A DNA stretch of 37,714 nt from Haliscomenobacter sp. (GCF_016718685.1 NZ_JADKCX010000087.1:1-37714); one strand, 5' to 3'. Shown: positions 26,084 through 35,940, counted from the stretch's first letter. The notes: a model not told the origin generated them from the letters alone. Numbers and translations: made by a program.

Positions 26084-29000
26084 ATGAAAATCTTTTTTCG
26101 CCACTCGATTGCTACGCTGATTTTTATTGGTTTTGCGATTGCCATTTCAGCCCAACGACCGGAACAATTTCCAGTGGAAACCCCCGAATTTCTATCTCAA
26201 TTGGGGGTATTCATGAGTTCATCCAAAAATGAAGTCCTGGAAAAAACCTTCAAAGAATTCGACGGCATTTTCCGGGCCGGAAGTTTCTCCAGCATTGAAG
26301 GAGAACGGATCATCCGCACGTGTAATGCGATGCTGACGCGGCGCCTCAGTCCCAACCCCCATTTTCAGGCTTACCTCAACTCGCTTATGGCGTTTAAAGG
26401 TACAATGCCCGATGAGCAAAAATTTGCCGAGTGGCACGTCATCCTGGATTCCATGTTGCTTTCTGGCAACCATCAAACTACGCAGTTTACAGATTTTATT
26501 GGTTTTTCCACCAATTATTTCCGCAACAAATCCTTAAACAAAGCCGAACCTGCGGGTACGACCTGGAAAATATATTCCGATAAGACCCACCTGCGCTACA
26601 AAAATAAACAACCTTTCCTGATGATGGAGGAGGGCAACTTGGTTGCTTCTCGCAAAACAGATTCCATTCGACTGGCCAATACGACAGGGATTTATTATCC
26701 CTTGAAGGGGCAGTGGATTGGCAAAGGTGGTCAGGTGGGCTGGCAGAGGGTTGGACTTGATTCTACGGTAATCACCGAACTGGGCAATTATACACTGGAT
26801 GTGCAAAAGGGGCTATATGAAACGGACCAGGCGTATTTGGTTTACCCACAATATTTTGGCACACAAAAAATCCCCGGTCAGTTCAGCGACAAGGTATCCA
26901 TTGATGGCCAGGGATCTTATCCGCGCTTCAATTCAGCGAATAAAGACCTTGAAATCAGAAACTTTGCCGAGGGTGTGCGGTTTCGAGGAGGATTTAACCT
27001 GGAAGGCACCACAATTTACGGAACTGGTTCGGACAGCCGTCGGGCCATTATTGAAATCTACGACAAAAAAAACCAACGGATATTTAAAGGTACAGCGCGG
27101 CGTTTTTCGGTTCGTCGTGGCGAACAAATCGGCGGTGAAGGGGTAGAGTCCGTGTTTTATTATAAAAAAGATTCTTTGTTCCACCCTTCGGTCAATTTCC
27201 GCTACACCATCAAAGATCAGGTATTGCAGCTGTACCGGGGAGAACGGGGTAGTGACCGCAACCCTTTCTTTAGTTCCAACCACCAGATCAATTTTGATGC
27301 CGATAACTTTAAAGCTTACCTGGCCAAAGATTCAGTAGTCATTGGCGACAAATCGGTGAGTTTTGCCCGTAAGGAACCGGTGAAATTTGAGTCTTTGCAG
27401 TATTTTAACAAAAAAGACTACGACCAGATGCAGAGCATCGCCACCGCTAACCCGCTGGCACGACTTAAACAACTTTCTGACGAACTGGGGAAAGACATTT
27501 ATGCCGATGAGTATGCAGCTAAACTCAACCCCACCTTTAAAGTCGAAAACATCACCTCCTTGATTTACGATTTGGTCGGGCAGGGTTTCATCCGCTACAA
27601 TGCCGATAGTTTGCTCATTCATGTGCAAGACAAGGTCCAACACTATTACAATTCCTACATGCAGCGCTCGGATTATGACCAGTTGAGGATTGTATCCAAA
27701 ACCGATAGCGCCAATGCCACGCTCAACTTGAGGGACAATTCTATTTTGATCAAAGGGGTGAAGTGGTTGGAATTCAGTAGACTACAACAAGTAGGAGTGA
27801 TTCCCGACGATGATTTTGTAGTGATGCGGCAAAACCGCGACATTGACTCCAAAGGGATGCTTAAGGCGGGATTCAGCGAATTGCGCAGCAACAAATTCCA
27901 TTTTGACTACGGGAAATTTTCGGTCCTCAGCGACTCCATCAAATACTGGCGTCTGTTTGTGCCCGACAAATTGCCCAAGTCGCATAAAATGGAAGAAATC
28001 AACCCCTTTGCATTGACTTCCGACATCGAAAACTTCAAAGCGACCCTCATCATCGACGCGGAAGGCAACCGCAGTGGTAAAAACGATGTGCCCATTTTTC
28101 CCAACCTCAATAGCCGCTCCAATAGTTATGTGTATTACGATGGTAAATACTACGATGGCAAAAAAAATCCTTTTGTCAAAGACACCTTGTACACACGTGA
28201 CTCTTTTTACTTTGAACTGAAGCCTTTCTTTTTCAATAGTTTGGACAACTATGTGAAAGAAATGGTCACTTTCAAAGGCAAAATGGTTTCTGCCCAAATA
28301 TTCCCCGATTTTGAAGAACTGTTAAAAGTGCGGGAGAAAGACTTTTCTTTGGGCTTTGTACACAAAACGCCTGAAAAAGGATACCCAGTGTACAAAGTGA
28401 AAGGGCGTTTTGCTGGCGAAATTGACCTGAGCAACCGTGGCCTCTGGGGCAAGGGTAAAATTCAATACCTCGGGGCTACGCTGGAATCTGAAGACGTGAA
28501 ATTTTTACCGAAACAGATGTTGGCCAGCGCCAAAGATTTCGATTTGGCCGAAAAGCGCAGCAAAGAGGAGGAAGTACCCCAGGTACACGGCGAATTGGTG
28601 CGCCTGGATTGGAGGCCTTACCGGGATAGCATGTATGTGCGTTCGGAAAAAAATGCTTTTCAAATCTTTAAATCGGGTGAACACACCCTCACTGGAAGCC
28701 TTGCGCTCACCCCGGGTGGATTGAAAGGCAATGGTTTATTGGATTGGCCACAAGCCGCCATGACTTCCAAACAATTCAACTTTGGCGCCTTCTCGGCCAA
28801 AGCCGATACCACTGCCCTGAAAATCAAAGCAGAAGAAGTAGGCGCGATTGCCATCCAGTCGGATCGTTTGCGCAGTGATGTGGATTTTGACAAACAACTG
28901 GGTCGCTTCAAGTCTCTTGACGAATACCTGGAAACCAAATTGCCGCTGAATCAGTACGTGACGTCTATGAACGAATTCATTTGGGAAATGAAGAACTCCA

Positions 29001-30628
29001 TGATTCGTTTCAAATCGGACTCTACCAAATTGGGAACCTTTACTTCGGTACATCCCGATCAGGATTCCTTGCGCTTCCGGGGAAAACGGGCTTCGTACGA
29101 CCTCAAAACCTACCTGCTTAAAGTGACCGAAGTGCCCTTCATCAAATCGGCAGATGCCATGATTATTCCCGATAGTGGCACGGTGTACGTCCAACCCAAG
29201 GCGATCATGGATTCCTTGCACAATGCAACCATCATTTGTGATACGCTGAACAAAAACCACAAGATCAACCGGGCAACGGTAGCCCTGAAAGGCCGAAAAG
29301 ATTATTGGGCGCGGGGTTATTACGAGTACAACGTGGCCAATAAAGAACAGGAGATTCTCTTCAGTGACATCGTAGGGCAACGCGTGGGCAAAGGCAAAGC
29401 CAGTGAAAAAGCCACGGCTACCCGCGCCCAGGGTACAGTGGCGGAAGAAGACAGTTTCATCATTGACCGCAAAACTTCGTTCTTTGGCACCATCAATTTG
29501 TCGTCCGAATCGGTGAACCTGAAATTTGATGGCTTTGCCCGTTTGGAAGCCGACAAACTGCCCGTGAGGCATTGGTTTACCTTGAAGAGTGTTGGCGACA
29601 AGAGCAACCTGGCCATCAAGTACGATTCACCCAAAAGTATGGACGGGGTGCCGTTGGAAACCGGGTTTTACCTGAGCAAAGAAATGAGTTTTGCGTACCC
29701 CAGCGTGATCATGCCCCTGTATTTCCGCAAAGACCGCCCCATTCTCCCCACCAAAGGGGTGTTTAAATACGATGCCAGCAAAGATCAGTTCATCTTTGGC
29801 GATTCAAGCAAGGTAATGGCAAATGACCTGCGCGGATCAAGGCTGATTTTCAACAACAAAAATGGCAAAGTAGAAGGTGAAGGCAAGCTCAACATCGGTT
29901 CTGCCCTGAAATACGTTTCGGTGGATGCGGCAGGCAGTATTTTGGGCGAATTTACCAACATACCCGATAGTTTGATTGGCAAAACTCCACCACCTCCGGT
30001 AGACATTGACGTACTGGCGGGATTGAGCATGCGCATTCCTGAAAAACTGATGCGCATCATGCAAAACGAGGTGGAAGCTGCCGGGTTCGGCTCAGAGACC
30101 GTCAATTACCTGACCGACTTGCCGTATTACCAACGGCGGCTGAGCATGATGTTACCCGCTGACCCAGACGTGGACAAAGCAATTACTGAACTAAATAGCG
30201 GCTTATTTGAATTGCCCAAAAAGTTCAATCCATATAGTTTCCTGCTCTCGGGCTTAAAAATGCGCTGGGACATGGATTACCAGTCCTTTGTGAGCACCAA
30301 AGACAAGATTGGCCTGGTTTCAATGAATGGCCAGCCCGTCAACAAAGTGATCACCTCCTACGTCGAGTTCAAAATGCCCAGCAACGACGACGATCGGATC
30401 TACTTTTACCTCAAGCTCCCCAACGACATCTACTACTACTACGGCTACAAGCAAGGCATCCTGGAAATCACCTCCAACGACAGCCGCTTTATGGACGAAG
30501 CCAATAAAATGAAAAAAACCGAGTTGGTGCTCAAAATGGAAGACGGGGAGAACTTCGAAATCCAGATGGTCGACAACAACCGCGCCCAGGCGTTCGTGCA
30601 GCGGGTGAAGGTAGCGGGGAAGAAATGA
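26084..30628 (+). CDS. Very large exported protein of unknown function
   Basis: The protein has about 1,515 residues and I do not recognise its family. The ATG at 26084 is preferred to 26060 because it opens a good signal peptide (MKIFFRHSIATLIFIGFAI, cleavage after ISAQ). Residues about 25-150 look helical; the rest is strand-rich with many short charged turns and no cysteine-rich or adhesive repeat, and no CHU_C or type A sorting domain ends it. The C-terminus (about 1430-1515) has an acidic-Tyr run (DDRIYFYLKLPNDIYYYYG). It could be a large periplasmic or outer-membrane-associated scaffold, as with other Bacteroidota giant proteins, but that is only a guess. It has a leading hairpin element and a terminator at its end. 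Confidence 0.85.
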   Translation: MKIFFRHSIATLIFIGFAIAISAQRPEQFPVETPEFLSQLGVFMSSSKNEVLEKTFKEFDGIFRAGSFSSIEGERIIRTCNAMLTRRLSPNPHFQAYLNSLMAFKGTMPDEQKFAEWHVILDSMLLSGNHQTTQFTDFIGFSTNYFRNKSLNKAEPAGTTWKIYSDKTHLRYKNKQPFLMMEEGNLVASRKTDSIRLANTTGIYYPLKGQWIGKGGQVGWQRVGLDSTVITELGNYTLDVQKGLYETDQAYLVYPQYFGTQKIPGQFSDKVSIDGQGSYPRFNSANKDLEIRNFAEGVRFRGGFNLEGTTIYGTGSDSRRAIIEIYDKKNQRIFKGTARRFSVRRGEQIGGEGVESVFYYKKDSLFHPSVNFRYTIKDQVLQLYRGERGSDRNPFFSSNHQINFDADNFKAYLAKDSVVIGDKSVSFARKEPVKFESLQYFNKKDYDQMQSIATANPLARLKQLSDELGKDIYADEYAAKLNPTFKVENITSLIYDLVGQGFIRYNADSLLIHVQDKVQHYYNSYMQRSDYDQLRIVSKTDSANATLNLRDNSILIKGVKWLEFSRLQQVGVIPDDDFVVMRQNRDIDSKGMLKAGFSELRSNKFHFDYGKFSVLSDSIKYWRLFVPDKLPKSHKMEEINPFALTSDIENFKATLIIDAEGNRSGKNDVPIFPNLNSRSNSYVYYDGKYYDGKKNPFVKDTLYTRDSFYFELKPFFFNSLDNYVKEMVTFKGKMVSAQIFPDFEELLKVREKDFSLGFVHKTPEKGYPVYKVKGRFAGEIDLSNRGLWGKGKIQYLGATLESEDVKFLPKQMLASAKDFDLAEKRSKEEEVPQVHGELVRLDWRPYRDSMYVRSEKNAFQIFKSGEHTLTGSLALTPGGLKGNGLLDWPQAAMTSKQFNFGAFSAKADTTALKIKAEEVGAIAIQSDRLRSDVDFDKQLGRFKSLDEYLETKLPLNQYVTSMNEFIWEMKNSMIRFKSDSTKLGTFTSVHPDQDSLRFRGKRASYDLKTYLLKVTEVPFIKSADAMIIPDSGTVYVQPKAIMDSLHNATIICDTLNKNHKINRATVALKGRKDYWARGYYEYNVANKEQEILFSDIVGQRVGKGKASEKATATRAQGTVAEEDSFIIDRKTSFFGTINLSSESVNLKFDGFARLEADKLPVRHWFTLKSVGDKSNLAIKYDSPKSMDGVPLETGFYLSKEMSFAYPSVIMPLYFRKDRPILPTKGVFKYDASKDQFIFGDSSKVMANDLRGSRLIFNNKNGKVEGEGKLNIGSALKYVSVDAAGSILGEFTNIPDSLIGKTPPPPVDIDVLAGLSMRIPEKLMRIMQNEVEAAGFGSETVNYLTDLPYYQRRLSMMLPADPDVDKAITELNSGLFELPKKFNPYSFLLSGLKMRWDMDYQSFVSTKDKIGLVSMNGQPVNKVITSYVEFKMPSNDDDRIYFYLKLPNDIYYYYGYKQGILEITSNDSRFMDEANKMKKTELVLKMEDGENFEIQMVDNNRAQAFVQRVKVAGKK

Positions 30629-30660
30629 TGCGCTAGTTGAACATCAGATCGGAACATAAA

Positions 30661-30695
30661 AGTGCCAATCGGAGGAAATTCGATTGGCATTTTTT
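30661..30695 (+). terminator. Terminator after the large exported protein gene
   Basis: TGCCAATCG (30663-30671) pairs with CGATTGGCA (30681-30689), a 9-bp stem with a 9-nt loop, followed by six T. It lies 34 nt after the stop at 30628 and may also act for the minus-strand symporter gene. Confidence 0.85.
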
Positions 30696-30748
30696 GTTTT
30701 GGGGTGTTTTGGGCTCGACATTCCTTAGCCTTTGAATGATTCAAACCC

Positions 30749-32616
30749 TCAATTCTCAAAAATCGTCTTCCAGCTCTTTTCCCCTACTTCTTTCTTTTCC
30801 TGCAACTGATTCCACCAACTGCGTTTCAACACGTAAGCGCAAGCACCCAAAATAAGCACCACCAGGAGCAACGGCAATTTCATCCACAAGACCAGATACA
30901 TCGGCAACAAAGTCAGGCAGCACTGCGCCACAATGCCAATCAACACATTGAACCCATCGCGGAAAGGCCGAGCGTCGCTCACAAAATGGGGGTCTTGCTC
31001 TAGCACTTTATGATGGATCGGCTGCCAAAAACCCCAGGGGCGCACCGTTTTGTAAAACTGCACGAGGGTAGCCTCATCGGTAGCTGGTGTGGCCAGTGAA
31101 GCAATGATGGACGCGCTGAGCGAGGCCATAAACATCAGGGGAAAAGCCACAAGGGCAGCCCATCGGGGGCCAGAACAGGGATGAGTAAGGCGCTAATGAC
31201 GCCAATGGTCATGCCCCAGGCGAAGCCACTCGCATTGAAACGCCACCAGTGCCACTTCAGCACATTTGCGGCAATGTATCCTCCATAAAGTGCCGAGGCC
31301 AACCATTGCAAAATGGCATCCACACTGCTGGAAAAAATGCCAAGTACCATGCTGAACGACACCACCAGTATTCCAACCAGGTAGTTGGTATTCAAAATGC
31401 TACGCAATGAAGCCCGCGGGTTGAGGTATTTGAGGTAGATGTCGTTGACAAAATAGGACTGCGCCGCATTCAGTGTGCCTGCAAAGGTGCCCATAAACGC
31501 AGCGACCAAACCCGCTACAACCAAACCGCGCACAATTGGCGGGGTGAAACTCACAATGGCAGCCGGTAAAATGCGCTCAAAATCAATACCCTGCGCCGAA
31601 GCCAAATTGAGCTGATCGGTGTACAAAAGCGCCAAAACGGTAAATCCAATGACCATGGCATAGCGCACGGGCAACAAAACCAAAGACACAAATCCCGACA
31701 TTTTAGCGGCTTCTTCGGGAGAGCGGCTTGAAAAAATCTTTTGCAGGTCGTAATTGGGCGTTGGCCCGGCCAAACTTGCAAAAATCCCTTTAAAAGCCAT
31801 CATCATAAAAAAAGCACCCCAGGGCGAAAAGCCATCGTCGATGATTTTATGCTGCACTTCGGGATTGAGTTTATACCAATTGAGCTCCAAATCCCAGCCA
31901 AAAAAAGGATTGTACCAGCCAGCGGGAACGGGCAAATCTTGGCGATTGAGGTGAACGGCGGCAATGACTGCAACACAAATAGACGCGATGCCCAGAATGC
32001 CGTACATGACCAAATCGCTCCACACCACACTGTTCATTCCGCCCAGGATCGTATAAAAAACCACAAACACGGTGAACAACAGGCCATAAAAATGGGGCAC
32101 ATATTGCGGTGGCAAGGCAAAAGGCAAGTGAGGGGCAAGGACATTCCAGGGGATGAACAATTCGATGAATTTGCCCAGCCCCACAAAACCGTAAGCCAAA
32201 AATCCCAAACAGCCCAATAGGGCAAAAATCACCGTAATAAGGTGTGAAAACTGGCCGCTCCGGCCTTCGCCGAAACGTGTTTTGAGCCATTCTGCCCCCG
32301 TAGAGGCATTGGAGCGCCGCAACCAGCGCGACAAATACATCATCAAAAAAACCTGGTTAAAAACGGGCCACAGCCAGACAATCCAAATGCTTTTCAGGCC
32401 ATAAACAAAACACAAAGCGACCATCCACATGGTTCCCGAGATGTCGAACATATCCGAAGCATTGGACAAACCCAGGAGGTACCAGGGCAGTTTTTTACCC
32501 CCCATCATGTAATCCTGATGGCTCATGCGGGCTTTGTGCCGCATCAGCAAACCAATCAATACCGTTATGCCCAAGTACAAGGCAATGATCAACAAATCGA
32601 GGTTGTGCAACTTCAT
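30749..32616 (-). CDS. Sodium:solute symporter family transporter (frameshifted)
   Basis: This inner-membrane protein probably takes up a sugar with Na+. From ATG 32616 the first helix is DLLIIALYLGITVLIGLLM; about 13 helices follow, with the SSS pattern in LSNASDMFDISGTMW (sodium-binding first helix), GGMNSVVWSDLVMYG and AAFMGTFAGTLNAAQSYFVND. The frame breaks at about 31147-31148: adding one base in CCAC joins the frame ending at 31135 to the one ending at 30749, giving LPLWAFPLMFMASL. The C-terminal part with ATPATDEATLVQFYKTVRPWGFW is typical of Bacteroidota SSS proteins. It begins 24 nt after the GH26 gene, so the pair is most likely an operon for mannan-derived sugar uptake. Confidence 0.87.
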
Positions 32617-32640
32617 ATCACACTGGTGTTAAAACTCCGG

Positions 32641-33783
32641 CTATTTCTGCCGCTTGCGGGCTTTCCATTCGTCCTGAAAATACACCCGGGGGTGTTGTTG
32701 GAATGCTTTAAAGTCGTTTTGGGAAAGGTGTCCGGGATAGGGCGCGTAGAAGTGGTCGGGTCGGCCATTGCGCCACACCAACACATAGGCGGGCTGGTAG
32801 TTTTTGATGGCGCTCCAGAGTACGCCGGTCCACCAGTTTTGTACCGGAACTTGTTCACAGCCTGTTTCCGAAAGCACCATAACTTTCTGATGCGCTTTGG
32901 CGATTTGGGTCATGGTAGCCATACTGCTAGCCAAGCGGTTGGTGAACCACTGGGTCGCCAGCGAATCATCGGGGTTGCGGTGGTAGGTATCAAATCCGAT
33001 GACGTCAACGTAGGCATCACCGGGATAGCGCTCGAGGTAATGACTGGCCGAATTGAATTCTGCGGGAGAATAGGCGTACAGCAAATTATTGACCCCTTGA
33101 GCTTTTAAACGGTCTACCGTCATGCGCCAAAGGGCAATGTATTCTTCGGGGGTACACAATTTTTCACCCCACCAAAACCAGGAACCCGTATGTTCGTGGT
33201 AAGGCCGGAAAATAACTGGAATTTTTTTGCCCAGGAACCCCGTTTTTAAACTGTTCATAAAGTCGGCAACCTTGTCGATCCAGGCCAGATACGCTTGTGC
33301 TTAAGCCCTCCGGGCAACACCTGGCGTACGGGCCTGGCTGGTATCCCAGGAAGTTCCGGCATTTTCAGGATTGCGCAAATGCCAACTGATGGTGTTGATG
33401 CTACCCATTTTGTGCGCAGTTTTGATGAAATCCCGCATGCGATCGAAAGGAACGGAATCCAGGTTGGTGGCTTCATCCAGTTCCAGGTGGCCTAAATCCC
33501 AACCAAAAACTGCGGGATAAGAACCCACTGTACGGCGTACATCCGATTCGCCTTCCTGGTATTTCCAACCGATGCCGTAGGCCAGATCGTCTTGATGGCC
33601 AAAGAGCACCAAACTGTCATTCATGGCATGGTGCAGGCTGCGGTACAACTTGCGAACGGCTTGATTCGCTTTTTGATCAGCAGGAGTTTGGGTAAATGTT
33701 TGATTCGCAAATCCCAGCATCAATAGTAAACACATAGCGGATTTGCTAAAATGTGCAAATAGTTTTTCCAATAAACCTTTCAT
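32641..33783 (-). CDS. Glycoside hydrolase family 26 beta-mannanase (frameshifted)
   Basis: The exported enzyme hydrolyses beta-1,4-mannosidic bonds. A signal-like N-terminus (LLLMLGFANQTFTQ near residue 30) precedes the GH26 barrel: LVLFGHQDDLAYG, GWDLGHLEL, the acid/base Glu in RPYHEHTGSWFWWG and the nucleophile Glu in VMVLSETGCEQVP. Two indels disrupt it: one extra base in the G3 run at 33330-33332 and one missing base near 33294. Between them the reading VRQVLPGGLKHK, typical of GH26, lies in another frame; after repair it reads SWDTSQAVRQVLPGGLKHK then YLAWIDKVADF. As written, the first part stops at 33301. The gene has a good promoter upstream and is followed after 24 nt by the symporter gene. 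Confidence 0.85.
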
Positions 33784-33814
33784 AAGAATTTCTTTACCAG
33801 ATAAGTTGTGCCTT

Positions 33815-33845
33815 CAAAATTATCTTTTGAATCGAATGTTTACAA
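33815..33845 (-). promoter_or_regulatory. Probable promoter of the mannanase-symporter operon
   Basis: On the minus strand TTG (33845-33843), a 20-nt spacer and TAATTTTG (33822-33815, exact TAnnTTTG match) lie 32 nt before the ATG at 33783. Confidence 0.55.
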
Positions 33846-33965
33846 TGGGGAAAAAATACAGAATGGGTGGAGTATTGTAACAAAGGTAGAGGCAGAGGGA
33901 CTGCTCGTCGGAAATACCGGCCTAAAGCCTGAAAATTCTCTATCTTTACGGAGCAGTTTGGGCGG
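33846..33965. other. Non-coding stretch between the GH26 promoter and the hairpin
   Basis: The 350-nt gap from 33784 to 34133 holds the GH26 promoter, this stretch and the copy 3 hairpin. Here I see only TATCTTTA at 33941-33948, a 7/8 match to a plus-strand -7 box without a good -33 partner, which could drive the 34134 operon and place the hairpin in its 5' leader. Confidence 0.4.
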
Positions 33966-34109
33966 GGTTGAGAAAGTTGAGGCTGCCGCGAGCGACATAC
34001 CAAAGTGGCTTATTTATTTTTTTGAAATGAAGTTCGCCTATTGCAGTAATTCTATATTTGTTGCTCGCGGCAGCCTCAACCTTCTCAACTTCTCAACCTT
34101 CTCAACCTT
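33966..34109 (+). repeat. Hairpin with TCAAC-type tandem units (copy 3)
   Basis: The left arm 33966-33993 holds two GTTGA units, the right arm 34063-34109 holds four TCAAC units of 8-9 nt. The inner stem is CTGCCGCGAGC with GCTCGCGGCAG, and the left loop edge carries CTGCCGCGAGCGACAT, the counterpart of the copy 2 box. The loop is 69 nt and A/T-rich. It ends 24 nt before the ATG at 34134. Confidence 0.88.
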
Positions 34110-34133
34110 AATTTAACGCACAACTATTCATCC

Positions 34134-34733
34134 ATGACACCGTTTCGGCATTTTAGCAATAATCCAAAATTCACCAATCGCCTGCGCCGTGGTGGGCTTT
34201 ATGTGGCGGTTGCCGCAATTTTAGCCACCCATACTTCCTGTACCAACAATAGTGGAGGCGGAGATTGGGAGGCAGTGACGACCTACGAAGTAACCAAAGG
34301 CGTAAAAACAACGCTGGAAGAAGTAGAACCCGACAAGTTTGAAGTAGTTGATGAGCAATTGGTTGAGGGCAAAGAAGCTTCCAGTGTGGTCATCAAAAGA
34401 CTGAGTGGAACGGTAGACACCCTCAGTCTCAGCGAAGCCCAAACCTTGGTGTCGAATCAGGATACCGTTTCCACGCATGGTTCTGCTACAAATCATCATG
34501 GGCATGGATATGGGCTCGGTCGGATTTTGTGGTGGAGCGCTATGGGCCACATGATGGGCCGCAGTTTTAATTCCGTTTCACCAAGCGGGATTTATCGTTC
34601 TCCTGGAACCGGAACATACACCGGGGTATCCAGTCAACTGCGCAGCACTGCCCTGACCCGTACCGAAATGCGGCCAATCAAAGGTCGGAGTGGCTTTTTT
34701 GGAGGCAGTGGTCGTTCTCGTTTTGGTTCTTAA
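34134..34733 (+). CDS. YgiB/UPF0323-like lipoprotein
   Basis: This 199-residue protein has a basic N-terminus, a hydrophobic segment (GGLYVAVAAILATHTSC) and a plausible lipidated Cys in THTSC. A short strand-rich part (VEPDKFEVVDEQLVEGKEASSVVIKRL) and an Asp-Ser-Leu-Ser-Glu segment precede a glycine-rich region with GHGYGLGRILWWSAMGHMMGRSF, and the end (MRPIKGRSGFFGGSGRSRFG) resembles the C-terminus of UPF0323 lipoproteins. The downstream YgiC-like gene follows after 12 nt, the same pairing as E. coli ygiB-ygiC. The role of YgiB-like proteins is unknown to me. The family call rests on the end motif and the gene order. Confidence 0.75.
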   Translation: MTPFRHFSNNPKFTNRLRRGGLYVAVAAILATHTSCTNNSGGGDWEAVTTYEVTKGVKTTLEEVEPDKFEVVDEQLVEGKEASSVVIKRLSGTVDTLSLSEAQTLVSNQDTVSTHGSATNHHGHGYGLGRILWWSAMGHMMGRSFNSVSPSGIYRSPGTGTYTGVSSQLRSTALTRTEMRPIKGRSGFFGGSGRSRFGS

Positions 34734-34745
34734 CTTTGAATTTTT

Positions 34746-35927
34746 ATGCTGAAATACAAATTGCCCCAATTGCCCAATGCTCTTTTTGAGGAGTTGGGTT
34801 GGGATTATTTCGTTTCCCCTGAAGGCAATGAATACCTGGCTGATGAGGTTGTGGAAATCAGCGTAGCCGAGCGGGAAGCGTTTTATGAAGCGGGCAATCG
34901 CTTGTACGCCCGTTTTGTGGAAACCGCGGAGTATGTGCTGGAAAACAACCTATTGCCTACCCTGGGTATTCCTCCCAATTTGTATGAACTGATTGAATAT
35001 ACCTGGGCCGATGAGCGGCACTTGCACTTATACGGGCGCTTTGATTTGGCTGGGGGGACGGATGGTTTGCCCATCAAAATGTTGGAATTCAACGCTGATA
35101 CCCCTACTTCTGTACCGGAAACGGCCATCATCCAATGGGGGCAATTGCGGGCCAATGGCATTCCCGAAGACCGCCAATTCAACTTTTTGTACGAGGCTTT
35201 AGTCGACAATTTCAAACGTTTGCGCGAGCTGAATCCTGGCCGCGAAGCCGCAATTCTTTTTTCAACCTTAAAAGGTGCTCCTGAAGACAACCACAATACC
35301 GAAATGTTACAGGTTGCTGCCCGCGAAGCTGGCTTCGAAACGGCTTTCTGTTACGTAGACGAAGTGATATTTTCCGAAGTGAACGGCATTTTTGCCGCTG
35401 ATGAACAGGGCAACACGACGCAATATCCTTTTTGGTTCAAACTCATCCCTTGGGAATACATCGCCCTGGATGAACCGGAATTGTTGCGTTTGTTGACCAA
35501 AATTGTTACCCGTGGCCTTGCCATTGTGCTCAACCCAGCGTATACCATGCTGTTTCAATCCAAAGCCATCCTGGCCCACATGTGGGATTTGCAGCCTTAT
35601 GACCCGCTGTTGCTGAAATGCAGCTTGAAAGAACCCATAGGCCGTGAAAATTATCCTTTTGTGGAAAAAGTAGTGTTGGGTCGGGAAGGCGCAAACATCA
35701 CCATTTTTGATGAAAACGGAATTGCCGATATTGCCAGGACTGGGGAATACGCTGACCAAATCAAGGTCTATCAATCCCTCGCCCAACTTGCCCGCGATAC
35801 CGACGGACAATACTACCAGGCCGGGGTGTTTTTTGCTTATGAGGCTTGCGGTCTGGGCTTTCGCCGTAGTCCGCACCGCATCATCGACAATGGTGCTCAG
35901 TTTGTGGGGCATTGGGTAAAAGTGTAA
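34746..35927 (+). CDS. YgiC-like glutathionylspermidine synthase-family ATP-grasp protein
   Basis: The 393-residue protein is an ATP-grasp ligase of the glutathionylspermidine synthase C-terminal family, with LEFNADTPTSVPETA (near residue 113), AILFSTLKGAPEDNHN, FWFKLIPWEYIALDEPELL, LLKCSLKEPIGRENYPFVEKVVLGREG (ATP-contact part) and YYQAGVFFAYEACGLGFRRS. Family members join an amino acid or peptide to a polyamine or amine, but stand-alone YgiC-type proteins lack the amidase half and their substrate is unknown. It lies 12 nt after the YgiB-like gene and 13 nt before the next gene, so the three form an operon. Confidence 0.88.
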   Translation: MLKYKLPQLPNALFEELGWDYFVSPEGNEYLADEVVEISVAEREAFYEAGNRLYARFVETAEYVLENNLLPTLGIPPNLYELIEYTWADERHLHLYGRFDLAGGTDGLPIKMLEFNADTPTSVPETAIIQWGQLRANGIPEDRQFNFLYEALVDNFKRLRELNPGREAAILFSTLKGAPEDNHNTEMLQVAAREAGFETAFCYVDEVIFSEVNGIFAADEQGNTTQYPFWFKLIPWEYIALDEPELLRLLTKIVTRGLAIVLNPAYTMLFQSKAILAHMWDLQPYDPLLLKCSLKEPIGRENYPFVEKVVLGREGANITIFDENGIADIARTGEYADQIKVYQSLAQLARDTDGQYYQAGVFFAYEACGLGFRRSPHRIIDNGAQFVGHWVKV

Positions 35928-35940
35928 TTAAATACAGCAT

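Noticed and set aside
28736..29572. 278-residue minus-strand frame inside the large exported protein gene
   Set aside because: It is a shadow of a continuous plus-strand gene with signal peptide and terminator.
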